Positions 63,655 to 64,000 of a stretch of DNA of 64,000 bases are shown piece by piece. The stretch lies in the NCBI RefSeq assembly GCF_002368115.1, contig NZ_AP018316.1, positions 1,652,007 to 1,716,006 of the forward strand, written 5' to 3'. The DNA comes from Dolichospermum compactum NIES-806 (GTDB lineage Bacteria; Cyanobacteriota; Cyanobacteriia; Cyanobacteriales; Nostocaceae). The translations under genes and the position numbers were made by a program. Position 1 is the first letter of the stretch. Each line of letters opens with the position of its first letter. The notes below the pieces were generated by a model. That model searched no databases. It was not told where the DNA came from and saw nothing but the letters and a program-made list of their open reading frames with translations.

Positions 63655-64000
63655 TTATCCTAATTCTTCAAAAACAATATCCTCATAAACCGACTCAATG
63701 GTAAAACTTAAATCAATACTTCGTAGCTCAATATTATCCCCCGACTGATAATTAAAAATTTCCCAATTACCGCGATCATTTTTGCGGTATAAATCAATCG
63801 CTATTTTCTCAGCATCAACCAGAACATAATCTTGCAAACTAGGATTGCGACGATACAATCTAAATTTATCCCCTCGATCATAACTGGCTGTACTGGGAGA
63901 TAAAACCTCAACAATTAGACAGGGATATTGAATGGCTTGGATTGCAGTCCTATCTCTCTCGTCGCAAGTAACGCTCACATCAGGATAAACATAATCTTTC
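63655..64000 (-). CDS. Uma2 family (DUF820) protein, partial at the window edge
   Basis: The frame runs to the right end of the window, where it reads KDYVYPDVSVTCDERDRTAI. The GTG at 63978 is therefore internal and not the start. The Uma2 signature PCLIVEVLSPSTASYDRGDKF (Glu and surrounding strand) and the DYVLVD segment are clear. It resembles the Uma2 protein at 37331-37942. Confidence 0.87.
   Translation of the reverse strand, partial: KDYVYPDVSVTCDERDRTAIQAIQYPCLIVEVLSPSTASYDRGDKFRLYRRNPSLQDYVLVDAEKIAIDLYRKNDRGNWEIFNYQSGDNIELRSIDLSFTIESVYEDIVFEELG

Noticed and set aside
1..64000. tRNA, rRNA or other structural RNA genes
   Set aside because: I saw no stretch with a convincing cloverleaf or conserved RNA motif by eye; a covariance-model scan could still find one.

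Overview
The window is cyanobacterial chromosome, most likely from a filamentous, heterocyst-forming member of the Nostocales (Anabaena, Dolichospermum or Nostoc type). Signs of this are a 41-codon psbY, a cyAbrB regulator, a CrtD-type carotenoid desaturase, a DUF1830 protein, a DUF3536 GH57 protein, AT-rich coding sequence, very frequent GCGATCGC (HIP1) octamers, and heptanucleotide tandem repeats (STRRs) of the AATTACC and TTCCCTG types. The genus is inference.

Layout. 0-0.6 kb: a MazF/PemK-like toxin-antitoxin pair. 0.7-9.4 kb: housekeeping genes (ftsH, ackA, DUF1830, cyAbrB, an Rrf2 regulator, cbiB/cobD, pyrR, a lone sugar-binding lipoprotein). 9.5-14.5 kb: the wreck of a type ISP-like restriction-modification gene, truncated at its 5' end, frameshifted by a palindromic repeat, carrying a second palindromic repeat in frame, and split by a complete 1153-bp IS4-family insertion sequence inside its NPPY methyltransferase motif. 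14.5-21.5 kb: folC, psbY, a gamma-carbonic-anhydrase-like protein, a coupled gene pair, a VOC protein, a large M16 protease and a cupredoxin. 21.7-24.6 kb: a decayed strip with a broken HigBA-like toxin-antitoxin pair, a PD-(D/E)XK-like protein, a sigma-region-2-like chimera and orphan ORFs. 25-42 kb: map, a peptidoglycan-binding protein, a Ca2+/H+ exchanger, the GH57 protein, an RDD-pentapeptide fusion, a K+ channel, a response regulator-kinase, a Uma2 protein, a lytic transglycosylase and crtD. 42.3-49 kb: a second defence-like strip with an AAA ATPase gene destroyed by a truncated second copy of the same IS, a DUF4336 protein, a nucleotidyltransferase and an apparently intact two-gene type II R-M system. 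49-64 kb: an aldo/keto reductase, MFS, ilvB, a HicB remnant, leuS, a P450 remnant, a HAD hydrolase, rpoZ, an alpha/beta hydrolase, an HlyD adaptor and a partial Uma2 gene.

Most of the larger gene-free gaps, especially from 28 kb on, are filled by short non-autonomous elements with terminal inverted repeats. I recognise eight families (called A-H here) and can read target-site duplications for seven copies. In four places one element sits inside another: H in G, B in A, F in E, B in D. In the clearest case a second copy of the host element elsewhere in the window supplies the empty site. Together with the IS damage to two separate defence-type genes, this layered record of insertion is the most striking property of the window.
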